Assembly (NCBI GenBank): GCA_910588405.1
Contig: CAJUPT010000056.1
Span: 9,781-23,825, forward strand
Length of the DNA: 14,045 nucleotides
Direction of reading: 5' to 3'
DNA from: an uncultured Lachnospiraceae bacterium
GTDB lineage: Bacteria > Bacillota > Clostridia > Lachnospirales > Lachnospiraceae
Positions 1 to 7,232 of the stretch are shown here, piece by piece. A program made the position numbers and the translations under genes. The notes under the pieces were generated by a model, which saw only the letters and a list, made by a program, of their open reading frames with translations, was not told where the DNA came from and ran no database searches. The number at the start of each line of letters is the position of its first letter. Positions within the stretch are counted from its first letter, which is position 1.

Positions 1-55
1 TGGCTGGAAATTCTTCCAGGTTAAAGTGTATCGAAGGGGCAGTAGCGGAACTATA
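1..55 (+). repeat. 55-bp direct repeat, copy 1
   Basis: Positions 1-55 are identical base for base to 104-158, an offset of 103 bp. The unit opens with a small hairpin (CTGGAA at 4-9, TTCCAG at 14-19) and ends in AGTAGCGGAACTATA. Because the copy begins at the window edge, the true repeat may be longer. Downstream of it, 56-103 does not resemble 159-206, so this is a spaced duplication, not a clean tandem array. Confidence 0.9.
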
Positions 56-103
56 ACAGCAAAAGCCCCTGAGATGCACGGAAGGATTAACAGACATGGA
101 ACA

Positions 104-158
104 TGGCTGGAAATTCTTCCAGGTTAAAGTGTATCGAAGGGGCAGTAGCGGAACTATA
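104..158 (+). repeat. 55-bp direct repeat, copy 2, abutting the gpr ribosome binding site
   Basis: Exact second copy of 1-55. It ends two bases before the TAGGAG ribosome binding site of gpr (161-166), so its last part lies in the gpr 5' leader. The reading frame of gpr is open through this copy back to an ATG at 96, so the copy could encode an N-terminal extension if that start is used. Its tail GTAGCGGAACTAT (143-155) recurs in inverted orientation at 10787-10799. Confidence 0.9.
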
Positions 159-176
159 GATAGGAGAGTGAAAATT

Positions 177-1091
177 ATGGACAGACGGAAAATCAGGACA
201 GACCTGGCGGTGGAGGAGCAGGAGCGCCTCACGGAGGAGGCGGAGCGGATCAAAGGGGTGATTCTGGAAGAGGATGAGGAGCCGCCGGACGTGCACATTA
301 CCAGGGTGCGGATTTTGGACGAGGAGGGAGCCAGGGTGATGGGGAAGCCGGTGGGAACCTATCTGACCCTGGAATCCCGCCGTATGTCCCAGGAGGATGA
401 GGATTATCACAGGGACGTGTCGGAGGTCTTTGCGGAGAAGCTGGAAGAATTGCTGCCAAAAGGGTGGAACAGCCTGCTGGTGGCGGGACTGGGCAATCAC
501 CATGTTACCTCGGATTCCCTGGGACCCAGGGTGGTGGACAACCTCTGGATCACAAGGCATCTTGACCGCACCGGGCGTATGATCAGCGGCATTGTGCCCG
601 GGGTCATGGCTCAGACCGGGATGGAGAGCGCGGAGATTATAAAAGGAATTGTCCGGGAAACCAGGCCGGACGTGGTGGTGGCCATCGACGCCCTGGCAGC
701 CAGAAGCGTACACCGGCTGGGCTCCACCATTCAGCTCAGCGATACCGGCATTCAGCCCGGTTCCGGCGTGGGAAATCACAGAAACAAGCTGAATCAGGAA
801 AGTCTCGGGGTGCCGGTGATCGCCGTCGGCGTGCCCACGGTGGTCAGCGCGGCGGCCATTGTCTATGACACGCTGGATGCGCTGACCACTGTTTTGGAGC
901 AGAGCGAGGTGACCAGTTCTCTTTCAGGAACGATTAAAAGCATGGATATGGACGACCAGTACAGGCTGATTCAGGAATTGCTGCATCCCAGGCTTGGCCC
1001 TATGTTCGTAACGCCAAAGGATATCGATGCCGTGGTGAAACGGCTGAGCTTTACGATATCGGAGGGAATGAATATGGCCTTCCATGCATAA
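177..1091 (+). CDS. gpr: GPR germination protease (spore endopeptidase, family A25)
   Basis: This is the spore protease that degrades small acid-soluble proteins (SASP) during germination. It is made in the forespore as a zymogen. The N-terminal IRTDLAVE block is the conserved region around the propeptide processing site. The blocks TSDSLGPRVV (Asp near residue 113) and AIDALAARS (Asp near 171) match the two essential aspartates of the family, and STIQLSDTGIQPGSGVGN and the C-terminal TPKDIDAVVKRLS are also typical. I chose ATG 177 (304 aa) because TAGGAG sits 10 bases upstream and the resulting propeptide is short. An in-frame ATG at 96, with AAGGA 9 bases before it, would add 27 residues encoded by the duplicated DNA and cannot be excluded. 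spoIIP follows after 46 bp, the standard clostridial order. I recognise no clear forespore sigma promoter. Confidence 0.95.
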   Translation: MDRRKIRTDLAVEEQERLTEEAERIKGVILEEDEEPPDVHITRVRILDEEGARVMGKPVGTYLTLESRRMSQEDEDYHRDVSEVFAEKLEELLPKGWNSLLVAGLGNHHVTSDSLGPRVVDNLWITRHLDRTGRMISGIVPGVMAQTGMESAEIIKGIVRETRPDVVVAIDALAARSVHRLGSTIQLSDTGIQPGSGVGNHRNKLNQESLGVPVIAVGVPTVVSAAAIVYDTLDALTTVLEQSEVTSSLSGTIKSMDMDDQYRLIQELLHPRLGPMFVTPKDIDAVVKRLSFTISEGMNMAFHA

Positions 1092-1137
1092 ATTTTAAAG
1101 TGGAAGAATGGTGGAATTTTCAACAGAAGGCGTGTGT

Positions 1138-2355
1138 ATGGGAAAGAAGGCCGCGGAATGGCTGTGCTGCCTGATACTCTGCTTTTGTATTGTCATGAAT
1201 GTGGAGACGGCGGTCAGGGTTCAATATCCGAAAATTTCATATGTGCTGGGAAAAGGCTCCGGCAGCCAGGGGATTGAGGACATGGCGGATCAGTTTCTCT
1301 CCTTCCGGACGCCTCTGTTTTCCTATATGAAGGATATGAAAAAACAGGAGGCGGTTAAGAGCCAGGACCCGGCCTACGACAGAATTCGGGCTGGTATGGA
1401 CGGATATGCCTATGGAGCCGAGGATTATGAGGAGATTACGGAGGGGCATCAGACAGAAGCGGCATATCAGCAGTATGCGGCTTCTGGCGGCACAGGGGAG
1501 CAAAGCGCCGCCGGGGAGCCGCAAGCCGCCGTGGAGGAGACCGGCGATCCGGCCGGCTTCCAGGACGGACAGGAGGATCAGGCCAGAGAAGCCGCCGGGC
1601 AGAACATTACATATTCCATGGAACAGCTTTCAGATTTTCAGTTTCTGGTAAAAAACCTGTACTTTGTCCATCCCAACACAGGGGTAGATCCGGAGCTTTT
1701 GAACGCATCGGCCATGCTTAACTATGACGCCCATATGTCCACGCCGCCGGATCAGCCTCAGATTCTGATCTATCACACACATGCCAGCGAATATTTCTCG
1801 GATTCCGACGCGAATAACCCGGATACGCTGATCACGGGGGTAGGAGAACGGCTGGCCGGGCTTTTGCGGGAGCGATATGGTTTTAATGTGATCCATGATA
1901 CCACTCTGTTCCCTTACCAGCAGGCCTATTCTCAGGGATTGAACCGCCTGACCCAGATTTTAGAGGAAAATCCGTCGATCGAGGTGGTGATCGACCTGCA
2001 CCGGGACGCTGCGGAGGGCAATCACTATGTAACGGAAGTGGACGGAAAGCAGACCGCCCAGATTATGTTTTTCAACGGCGTATCCCGCTCCACGGACGGC
2101 CCCATCGATTATCTGGAAAACCCCTATGTCTCGGAAAACCTGGCCTTCAGCTTTCAGCTGAAAATGGCGGCCGACGCTTTGTATCCCGGCTTGACCCGGA
2201 GAAATTATCTGAGAAGTTACCGTTATAATCTACATATGCGGCCAAAATCCGTACTGATCGAGGTGGGGGCGGAGACGAACAGCCTGGAAGAAGAACTGAA
2301 CGCAGTGGAACTGCTGGCGGAGATTCTGGCAAGTGTGCTGAAAGGGGATGGATAA
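1138..2355 (+). CDS. spoIIP: Stage II sporulation protein P (cell wall hydrolase)
   Basis: SpoIIP is the membrane-anchored amidase/endopeptidase that works with SpoIID and SpoIIM to thin septal peptidoglycan during engulfment. Residues about 6-28 form one hydrophobic signal anchor. Residues about 95-155 are a low-complexity Glu/Gln/Ala/Gly linker, and the catalytic domain fills the rest. The zinc-ligand-type motifs are IYHTHASE (His 213), VIDLHRDA (His 288) and LIEVGAETN (Glu 375). I prefer ATG 1138 (405 aa) because AGAAGG lies 7 bases upstream; the in-frame ATG at 1108 has only a weak GTGGAAG before it and would put 10 polar residues ahead of the anchor. The gene follows gpr closely and probably shares its transcript. 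In many Clostridia lepA and hemW come next; here an unrelated lipoprotein follows. Confidence 0.95.
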   Translation: MGKKAAEWLCCLILCFCIVMNVETAVRVQYPKISYVLGKGSGSQGIEDMADQFLSFRTPLFSYMKDMKKQEAVKSQDPAYDRIRAGMDGYAYGAEDYEEITEGHQTEAAYQQYAASGGTGEQSAAGEPQAAVEETGDPAGFQDGQEDQAREAAGQNITYSMEQLSDFQFLVKNLYFVHPNTGVDPELLNASAMLNYDAHMSTPPDQPQILIYHTHASEYFSDSDANNPDTLITGVGERLAGLLRERYGFNVIHDTTLFPYQQAYSQGLNRLTQILEENPSIEVVIDLHRDAAEGNHYVTEVDGKQTAQIMFFNGVSRSTDGPIDYLENPYVSENLAFSFQLKMAADALYPGLTRRNYLRSYRYNLHMRPKSVLIEVGAETNSLEEELNAVELLAEILASVLKGDG

Positions 2356-2358
2356 AGT

Positions 2359-2380
2359 CAGGCAGGGGTTTCCCTGCCTG
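2359..2380 (+). terminator. Hairpin after spoIIP
   Basis: CAGGCAGGG (2359-2367) pairs perfectly with CCCTGCCTG (2372-2380) around a 4-base loop, three bases after the spoIIP stop codon. The stem is strong, but only a weak T-rich stretch (GGGTTTT, 2391-2397) follows, so it may be an inefficient terminator or a 3'-end stabiliser. Confidence 0.65.
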
Positions 2381-2502
2381 TGTTCAATGCGGGTTTTAAA
2401 TACACTTCGTTTTTATTGTATAACATGTCTGGCTTTTTTAAAGACCGGGTATGTTTTATGAACTAATTTTCAAAAAATCTCATAGAAATTATTTATTTTT
2501 TT

Positions 2503-2534
2503 TTGATGCACAAATGATTGAAAAGGGTTATAAT
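2503..2534 (+). promoter_or_regulatory. Possible promoter of the lipoprotein gene
   Basis: A perfect TATAAT at 2529-2534 lies about 45 bp before the start codon, in AT-rich DNA. The only recognisable -35 is TTGATG at 2503-2508, giving a 20-bp spacer, which is longer than ideal. The -10 is convincing and the -35 is not. Confidence 0.4.
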
Positions 2535-2580
2535 TTTATATGGTATTTAAGAAACATCAGAAAAAGGAGTATGGAATGAA

Positions 2581-3420
2581 ATGATGAAAGCAACTATTTT
2601 TAAGAGTTCGAAAACAATTATTTTAACGCTGAGCCTGTTGATCTGCATTGGCCTGCTGAGCGGCTGTGGCAAAAAGGCGGATGACAGCCAGGCAACTTCT
2701 GCTGCAGGAGCCGGAACGGAAACGACGGAACAGAAGGAGACGGCCGATCGGAAAGAAACGGATCAAAGGGCAGAGGCTGTTACTGAAACAGGTACGGACG
2801 CAACCGGCGAGACAAAGGAAAAGTCTGATCAGACGAGGAAACCGGCAGGAACGACGGAAGGGGCACAGACAGCTGAATCCCAGGAAACCTCCGACGTACA
2901 GACAGAGTCTAAAGCGGGAGACTCCGGAGCGGGCAAGGCCGGCCTTCCAGGCGATTTCCCGATGTCCTTTACTTTTTCCAGCGGCGCTGGCGGCTGGCGG
3001 ACATGGCTGACCCTTTACGCCGACGGCACCTTTGAAGGGCAGTATTCGGATTCGGAGATGGGAGATATCGGGGATGGATATCCGAATGGCTCTTACTATA
3101 TTGCTGATTTTACGGGGAAATTCGTAAATATTCAAAAGGTGGACGAGTTTTCCTATTCGATGGAGCTGGATGAAGTCACCCTTGGGCGTGAGCCGGGGAC
3201 GGAGTGGATTGAGGATGAAATCCGCTATGTTGCGGCGGAGGCTTACGGTCTGGACGGAGGAAAGGAGTTTGTTTTCTACACGCCGGAAACGCCGGTTGCA
3301 GGATTGTCCGAAATGTTTTTAGGATGGTGGCCCGGCCGTTTCATGGAGCCGGCCGCGGAAACCCTTTCCTGTTATGGGATTTATAATAAGGCGGAGGAGA
3401 CGGGATTTTTTACGGACTGA
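2581..3420 (+). CDS. Lipoprotein of unknown function with a disordered linker and conserved-looking C-terminal domain
   Basis: The first 29 residues form a lipoprotein signal peptide: Lys-rich start, hydrophobic core (about 12-26) and lipobox LLSGC with the lipidated Cys at 29. Residues about 30-122 are a repetitive Glu/Thr/Ala/Lys/Gln linker with no hydrophobic core, expected to be unfolded and to tether the rest to the outer membrane face. Residues about 125-255 form a compact aromatic-rich domain (blocks FPMSFTFSSGAGGW, LTLYADGTFEGQYSDS, GSYYIADFTGKF) that resembles the beta-rich C-terminal domain of other clostridial lipoproteins; I cannot name its function. AAGGAG at 2564-2569 precedes ATG 2581, with a second in-frame ATG at 2584. 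It appears monocistronic, with its own -10 element and the spoIIP hairpin upstream. Confidence 0.85.
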   Translation: MMKATIFKSSKTIILTLSLLICIGLLSGCGKKADDSQATSAAGAGTETTEQKETADRKETDQRAEAVTETGTDATGETKEKSDQTRKPAGTTEGAQTAESQETSDVQTESKAGDSGAGKAGLPGDFPMSFTFSSGAGGWRTWLTLYADGTFEGQYSDSEMGDIGDGYPNGSYYIADFTGKFVNIQKVDEFSYSMELDEVTLGREPGTEWIEDEIRYVAAEAYGLDGGKEFVFYTPETPVAGLSEMFLGWWPGRFMEPAAETLSCYGIYNKAEETGFFTD

Positions 3421-3547
3421 GGGGGCCTTCTCGCTTCAAAGGGTTCACCAAAAAACCTCCCACTCTAATGGGAAATGCAAGATTATAAAGTTAATCCAAA
3501 AACTTTTTCTTCGCAATCCCAATAAAAGAGGAGGTGAAGCAGGGCTT

Positions 3548-3583
3548 GTGTCGTATTTAATGCTGTTTTGTCGAAGGGTATAA
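3548..3583 (+). CDS. Possible 11-codon leader peptide upstream of the YolD-like gene
   Basis: GAGGAGGTGA (3528-3537), a near-perfect match to the 16S anti-Shine-Dalgarno, lies 10 bases before a GTG that opens an 11-codon frame (MSYLMLFCRRV) ending in TAA at 3581-3583. Such a strong site with no full gene behind it suggests either a short leader ORF or a leftover ribosome binding site. The YolD-like gene starts 34 bp downstream. There is no evidence beyond the site and the short frame. Confidence 0.2.
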   Translation: MSYLMLFCRRV

Positions 3584-3617
3584 GGCGTGATTGTATACTA
3601 GAGGCGGTGTGTAAGGC

Positions 3618-4061
3618 ATGAAAGAAATGAATATGGAATCAACAGACCCCCATCGCTATGACGATATGCTGGATTTGCCCCACCATGTTTCTGCCACCCA
3701 CCCCCATATGTCTCGGGCGGACAGGGCCGCTCAGTTTTCTCCGTTTGCGGCTCTCACTGGCTTCGGCGCAGCCATACAGGAGACAGGAAGGCTGACTGAG
3801 GAACGGCTTGTGCTGGAGGAGGATATGAGGCGAGAGCTGGATGAGAAACTGCAGTTGTTAAAGGAACAAATTCAGACATGTCCGGCGGCTTCCTTTACAT
3901 ATTTCCTTCAGGATGAAAAAAAGGAGGGCGGTGAATATGTGACGGTTGCGGGAAATGTGAAAAAAATCAGGGAAACTGACAGAATGGTTGTTCTGACAGA
4001 CGGGACAAGGATTCCTGTTGAGGATATTATAGAGATAAGTGGCTTTGGAGGCGGTTATTAG
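3618..4061 (+). CDS. YolD-like protein
   Basis: This 147-residue protein has the architecture of clostridial YolD-like proteins. An N-terminal block near residues 30-55 (SRADRAAQFSPFAALTGFGA) corresponds to the R-x-x-x-F-x-P-F-A-A/S-L segment. A charged helix follows (about 60-90), then a small beta domain (about 100-147) with VTVAGNVKKIRE and GTRIPVEDIIEISG. YolD-family genes usually sit beside a Y-family DNA polymerase (DinB/UmuC type) and are thought to belong to SOS mutagenesis. No polymerase is present on either side here; a lipoprotein precedes it and a SagB-type enzyme follows 92 bp later. GAGGCGGTG at 3601-3609 serves as ribosome binding site for ATG 3618; ATG 3627 is an alternative. 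I saw no obvious LexA box upstream. The family call is by motif resemblance and is fairly secure; the function is not. Confidence 0.75.
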   Translation: MKEMNMESTDPHRYDDMLDLPHHVSATHPHMSRADRAAQFSPFAALTGFGAAIQETGRLTEERLVLEEDMRRELDEKLQLLKEQIQTCPAASFTYFLQDEKKEGGEYVTVAGNVKKIRETDRMVVLTDGTRIPVEDIIEISGFGGGY

Positions 4062-4152
4062 GAAAGGGCTTTAATGGCTCGTATAGGCTGTGCCGTAAAT
4101 TGGATTTTATGATGTGCGTTCGGAGTACGTCATGATGAAAAGAGGATTTGCC

Positions 4153-4935
4153 ATGAATGATAAAACCAAATATGAGATTATGAGGAACAGGGAATTGTTA
4201 AAAGGCTACCAGGCATCGGATGTGGGCGCGGAGAAACCGGATCAGTCCCAGGGGCTTCCCTCTGTTCCCAGCCTGTTAAAAAAGAAAGGAACGAAAACCG
4301 TTTCTCTGCCTGTGGATTTTAGGAGGCTGTCCTGCAGTGGAACAATGATGGAACTGCTGCAGGCACGGGAGAGCCGGCGGAAATATGGGGAGGAGGCTCT
4401 TTCCCTTTTAGAATTGTCTTTTCTCCTTATGAGCACCCAGGGCATCCGCCATTATGCGGGCCATAAGAATCCGGTTACGTTCCGGTATGTCCCTTCTGCC
4501 GGTTCCCGCCATGCTTTTGAGACTTATTTGTTTGTCAACCATGTGGAAGGATTGAAGCAGGCCGTATACCACTATCTTCCGGAAAGCCATGAGCTGGAAC
4601 TGTGGGATGACCGGCCGGATTTTCAGGATGAGTTAAGCGATGCCCTATGCGGCCAGCGTTTTGCCGCAGAAGCGCCGGTTCTCTTTGCCTGGGCAGCCAT
4701 TCCCTACCGGATGGAATGGCGCTATGGCTTAAAGGCGGCCAAATATCTGTTGATTGATGCGGGGCATGTGGGCGAAAATCTGTATCTGGCCTGTGAGGCC
4801 ATAGGCTGCGGCACCTGTGCCATCGGCGCTTATGACCAGGAGCGGATGGATGAACTTTTAGGATTTATGCCCGGTCCGTCCGCAGACCAGGACTATATGT
4901 GCACGGTGTATGCTGCGCCGGTGGGAAAACAGTGA
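4153..4935 (+). CDS. SagB/ThcOx-type nitroreductase-fold oxidoreductase
   Basis: An FMN-dependent enzyme of the SagB/ThcOx branch of the nitroreductase superfamily, about 260 aa. Seen in order: LLQARESRRKYGEEALSL (about 72-90), the FMN-phosphate-binding R-x-S-R-R-x-Y region; LLMSTQGIRHY; RYVPSAGSRHAFETYLFV (about 113-130), the typical P-S-A-G-x-R-x-x-x-x-Y motif; AVYHYLPESHEL; and the C-terminal AIGCGTCAIGAYDQERMDELLG. Family members oxidise azolines in RiPP maturation, but many clostridial copies stand alone. I see no cyclodehydratase, precursor peptide or transporter beside it, so a RiPP role is not supported. I chose ATG 4153 because AGAGGA lies 6 bases upstream; the ATG at 4114 would add 13 residues without a good site. 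It faces the glycosyltransferase gene convergently. Confidence 0.88.
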   Translation: MNDKTKYEIMRNRELLKGYQASDVGAEKPDQSQGLPSVPSLLKKKGTKTVSLPVDFRRLSCSGTMMELLQARESRRKYGEEALSLLELSFLLMSTQGIRHYAGHKNPVTFRYVPSAGSRHAFETYLFVNHVEGLKQAVYHYLPESHELELWDDRPDFQDELSDALCGQRFAAEAPVLFAWAAIPYRMEWRYGLKAAKYLLIDAGHVGENLYLACEAIGCGTCAIGAYDQERMDELLGFMPGPSADQDYMCTVYAAPVGKQ

Positions 4936-5047
4936 AATTATGTGGTGCTGCTCCAGGAGATGCTGGGAGGGAGAAAACGGGGAGCTGAAGGCACGAAGGA
5001 CTGTATTTTAGTTGAAGCGTCAGATAGGAAATCGCCAGGCCGTTAGT

Positions 5048-6073
5048 TTATCCCGTAATAATCCTGGCAATTTCCCTATAATTGTTCCTGTAATGCTGTT
5101 CCGCCCTGGAATAGTGCTCCAGGCGTTCCATCACTTTTGCCATGTCTTTCAAATCTTCGGTGGTGATCGAGATGGCTGCGCCCCGCCGTTTCAGTTCCGC
5201 GATGGTCATCGTGTCCTCCGGCGTATCCTTCCGTTCTAGGAAAGCTGCGCGGGCGCCGGCCAGCATGATTTCCGAGACGGTAGTCCAGCCGGCCTTGGCG
5301 ATGCAGAAATCCGCGGCCTTGACATAATCCTGGGAGTTGCCCACGGATTTGTCCAGCGTTTCCACATTTTCGCCCTTTAGGCGCAATGCCCCCGCGCTGA
5401 TAAAATCATAGGGCAGCCCGCCGACATTGATGTCGAAATCCAGTCCCATGTTGCTGCCGCCCAGGGAGAGAAAGACGATTTTCCGGCGGTGCCGTGATTT
5501 GATCTGTGTCACTGCGTTTTCATGGAAAGGCCGTGCCGTGAATCCAATGTCGGTATGTACCGGATAACGCGTTTTCGTGGGAGGGTTGGCAAGGTCATAC
5601 ATCAAAACGGCGTCGGCGGCTTCAAATGCTTTTCGGTAGCGTGCCAGCAATTCTTCCGGCAGAAACCATCCGTACTGGTCAAGCCAGGTGAAGCTTGCCA
5701 TCAGAATGCAGGGTGTTCCGGCCTCCCTTGCCGCCTCCAGCGCCCAGGGCGCGATGTCCACCACAAACCGGTCGGCGCGAAGCCCCTTTGCCATGGCGGT
5801 AAGCTTTGGCCAGCTAAGGAGATGGCGTCTGACTGTTTGGATGGTGGCTGCCGTGTCAATTGACAATGTGCCGGGCTTTACTTCCAGCCCGGCATCCGTG
5901 TTGCAGACGATTTCCCGAACCGGCTGTGCCAGATACTGCCGTGCCATGGCCATCTGCCGGTTCCCTGTAACCAAAACCACCTCATGTCCCAGTTCTTTCA
6001 CGGCTTTGATGACAGCTACATTGCGCATAATATGGCCGAAGCCGTGATCAGAGATAAAAAATGCGATTTTCAT
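5048..6073 (-). CDS. GT-B fold glycosyltransferase (GT28/MurG-like)
   Basis: A soluble 341-residue GT-B glycosyltransferase. The N-terminal domain opens with KIAFFISDHGFGHIMRNVA, the Gly-rich acceptor-side loop typical of MurG/GT28-like and UDP-glycosyltransferase-like enzymes, followed by GHEVVLVTG. The C-terminal domain has VFLSLGGSNMG (about 204-214) and AKAGWTTVSEIMLAGARA (about 273-290), the G-x-x-T-x-x-E segment that binds the nucleotide sugar. There is no signal peptide or membrane span. Donor and acceptor cannot be read from the sequence; glycolipid, cell-wall or small-molecule glycosylation are all possible. Its start codon overlaps the stop of the AraC gene by 4 nt (ATGA), so it is very likely co-transcribed and translationally coupled to its presumed regulator. 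No separate promoter or terminator was seen. It ends convergently with the SagB-type gene, 112 bp away. Confidence 0.85.
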   Translation of the reverse strand: MKIAFFISDHGFGHIMRNVAVIKAVKELGHEVVLVTGNRQMAMARQYLAQPVREIVCNTDAGLEVKPGTLSIDTAATIQTVRRHLLSWPKLTAMAKGLRADRFVVDIAPWALEAAREAGTPCILMASFTWLDQYGWFLPEELLARYRKAFEAADAVLMYDLANPPTKTRYPVHTDIGFTARPFHENAVTQIKSRHRRKIVFLSLGGSNMGLDFDINVGGLPYDFISAGALRLKGENVETLDKSVGNSQDYVKAADFCIAKAGWTTVSEIMLAGARAAFLERKDTPEDTMTIAELKRRGAAISITTEDLKDMAKVMERLEHYSRAEQHYRNNYREIARIITG

Positions 6074-7002
6074 ATCGGTGAATGTCCTCGTTTTCCATTT
6101 GGAATGTTTGTTTTGTTTAAATTCCGGTATTCCCGCGGCGTACAGTTATAAAACCGTTTAAACAGCCTGGCAAAATTGCTGGGGCTGTCGAAGCCGCACA
6201 GGGTCGCCGTATCAGAGATGCTGGCAGCCGGATTTTGCAGCAGCAGCTTTGCTCCCTGCATAACCCGGTATTTCAATAAATACTGGATCGGGGAGAGCTG
6301 GATGGTTTTCCGGAAGCAGCGCAGGCATTCCCGTTCGCTGATATCGGCGGCCTTCGCGATATCCGCCAGGGAGATATCCTCGGAAAAATGATTGTCGATG
6401 TATTCCAGCATTTTTCTGATGCGGAGGTTGTCCTGGTTTAAAGGGGTGTTTTCCGGATCTGCCTGGGGCTTAAATTCCCCATAGAGAAAGAGGCAGATGT
6501 GGGACAGCATGTCCCGCACGGTAAATTCAAATCCATAGCTGTCCCGGGCAAGGGCGTCAAAGGCGCTGCAAAACCATTGTGCAACCTGTTCATTGCTGCC
6601 GGCCTTGGTTAAATGGCCGGAAAAAGAGCAGCAGGATAAAAGGGGCAGCATATATTTCCGGGCAAATACGGAATCTGCGTTTCCTGTAACCAGTGCAGGG
6701 CTGAAAACAAGGGAGAGCAGGTGGCATTCCGGGGCGGCGGTACAGGAATGGAGCATGTTTGCGTTGATTGCGATACAGTCGCCCGGTTTTAGCAGAAAGG
6801 ATTTTGACGGAATTCTTACCTTCATCTGCCCGCTTTCCATATAGATGATTTCAATCTCCTCATGCCAGTGCCAGGGGATCGTGTCTTCCGGCTTGTCCGT
6901 ATAATAAGAGGAATACCCTGCACAGGGAAAACCCAGATCCCCATGGGGGCGGAGCTCTTTTGCTGTCTTATCCAGATTTAGGGAGCAATGCTGTAATGCC
7001 AT
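6070..7002 (-). CDS. AraC-family transcriptional regulator with N-terminal cupin domain
   Basis: A 310-residue regulator. Residues about 20-110 form a cupin/AraC-binding sensor (IPWHWHEEIEIIYMESGQMKV, then FLLKPGDCIAINANMLHSC). Residues about 205-300 form the double helix-turn-helix DNA-binding domain (DISLADIAKAADISERECLRCFRKTIQLSPIQYLLKYR, then ISDTATLCGFDSPSNFARLFKRFYNCTPREYR). Such proteins usually sense a sugar or small metabolite and activate a neighbouring transport or catabolic gene. ATG 7002 is preceded by GAGGAGG on the minus strand with 7-bp spacing. It is first in a two-gene unit with the glycosyltransferase and diverges from the MFS gene, so the MFS promoter is the likely target and autoregulation is possible. 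The ligand is not predictable. Confidence 0.93.
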   Translation of the reverse strand: MALQHCSLNLDKTAKELRPHGDLGFPCAGYSSYYTDKPEDTIPWHWHEEIEIIYMESGQMKVRIPSKSFLLKPGDCIAINANMLHSCTAAPECHLLSLVFSPALVTGNADSVFARKYMLPLLSCCSFSGHLTKAGSNEQVAQWFCSAFDALARDSYGFEFTVRDMLSHICLFLYGEFKPQADPENTPLNQDNLRIRKMLEYIDNHFSEDISLADIAKAADISERECLRCFRKTIQLSPIQYLLKYRVMQGAKLLLQNPAASISDTATLCGFDSPSNFARLFKRFYNCTPREYRNLNKTNIPNGKRGHSPI

Positions 7003-7036
7003 GGGAGCCTCCTCGCGAATTTGGCGGTTTTCTTAT

Positions 7037-7065
7037 ATTATACGTCTGAAAATGTATTGAATCAA
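7037..7065 (-). promoter_or_regulatory. Sigma-A promoter of the AraC-glycosyltransferase unit
   Basis: Read on the minus strand, TTGATT (7060-7065) and a perfect TATAAT (7037-7042) are separated by exactly 17 bp. Transcription would begin near 7030, about 28 nt before the AraC start codon and just upstream of its AGGAGG site. This is the best-formed promoter in the window. Confidence 0.65.
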
Positions 7066-7072
7066 GGGCTTT

Positions 7073-7216
7073 TTGGCGGTATTCTTTTGGCATGACAGAA
7101 GAACGGAAGCCGGCGGAAACAGATGGCCGGGGATACCAAGAATCTGTCAGGAATATGAACTGAAGACACCGGGGATATTTGAACCGGGAATCTTTGCAAA
7201 AGACTTGATGAAATAA
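7073..7216 (+). other. Short open frame or gene relic before the MFS gene
   Basis: A frame open from 7061 to TAA 7214-7216 encodes a natural-looking C-terminal segment (…CQEYELKTPGIFEPGIFAKDL…) but lacks a good ATG; TTG 7073 is the only candidate, with a weak AAGGG before it. It ends 16 bp before the MFS start. Three near-identical CCGGGGATA-like words (7127, 7169, 7184) all fall in this frame as Pro-Gly-Ile. It may be the tail of a lost gene or a small protein; equally the words could be regulator half-sites. Confidence 0.25.
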
Positions 7217-7232
7217 GCAGGAGGAGAATAAG

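Noticed and set aside
87..779. Long minus-strand open frame opposite gpr
   Set aside because: It is the antisense shadow of gpr, with His/Pro/Leu-rich composition and no domain or ribosome binding site.
2623..3135. 170-codon minus-strand frame opposite the lipoprotein
   Set aside because: Arg/Cys/Phe-rich antisense of the repetitive linker; no recognisable protein features.
3374..3583. 69-codon plus-strand frame overlapping the lipoprotein end
   Set aside because: It starts inside the lipoprotein gene without a ribosome binding site; only its last 11 codons follow a strong site and are listed separately.
3594..3599. TATACT before the YolD-like gene as a -10
   Set aside because: It is so close to the start codon that the transcript would begin inside the ribosome binding site, and no -35 fits.
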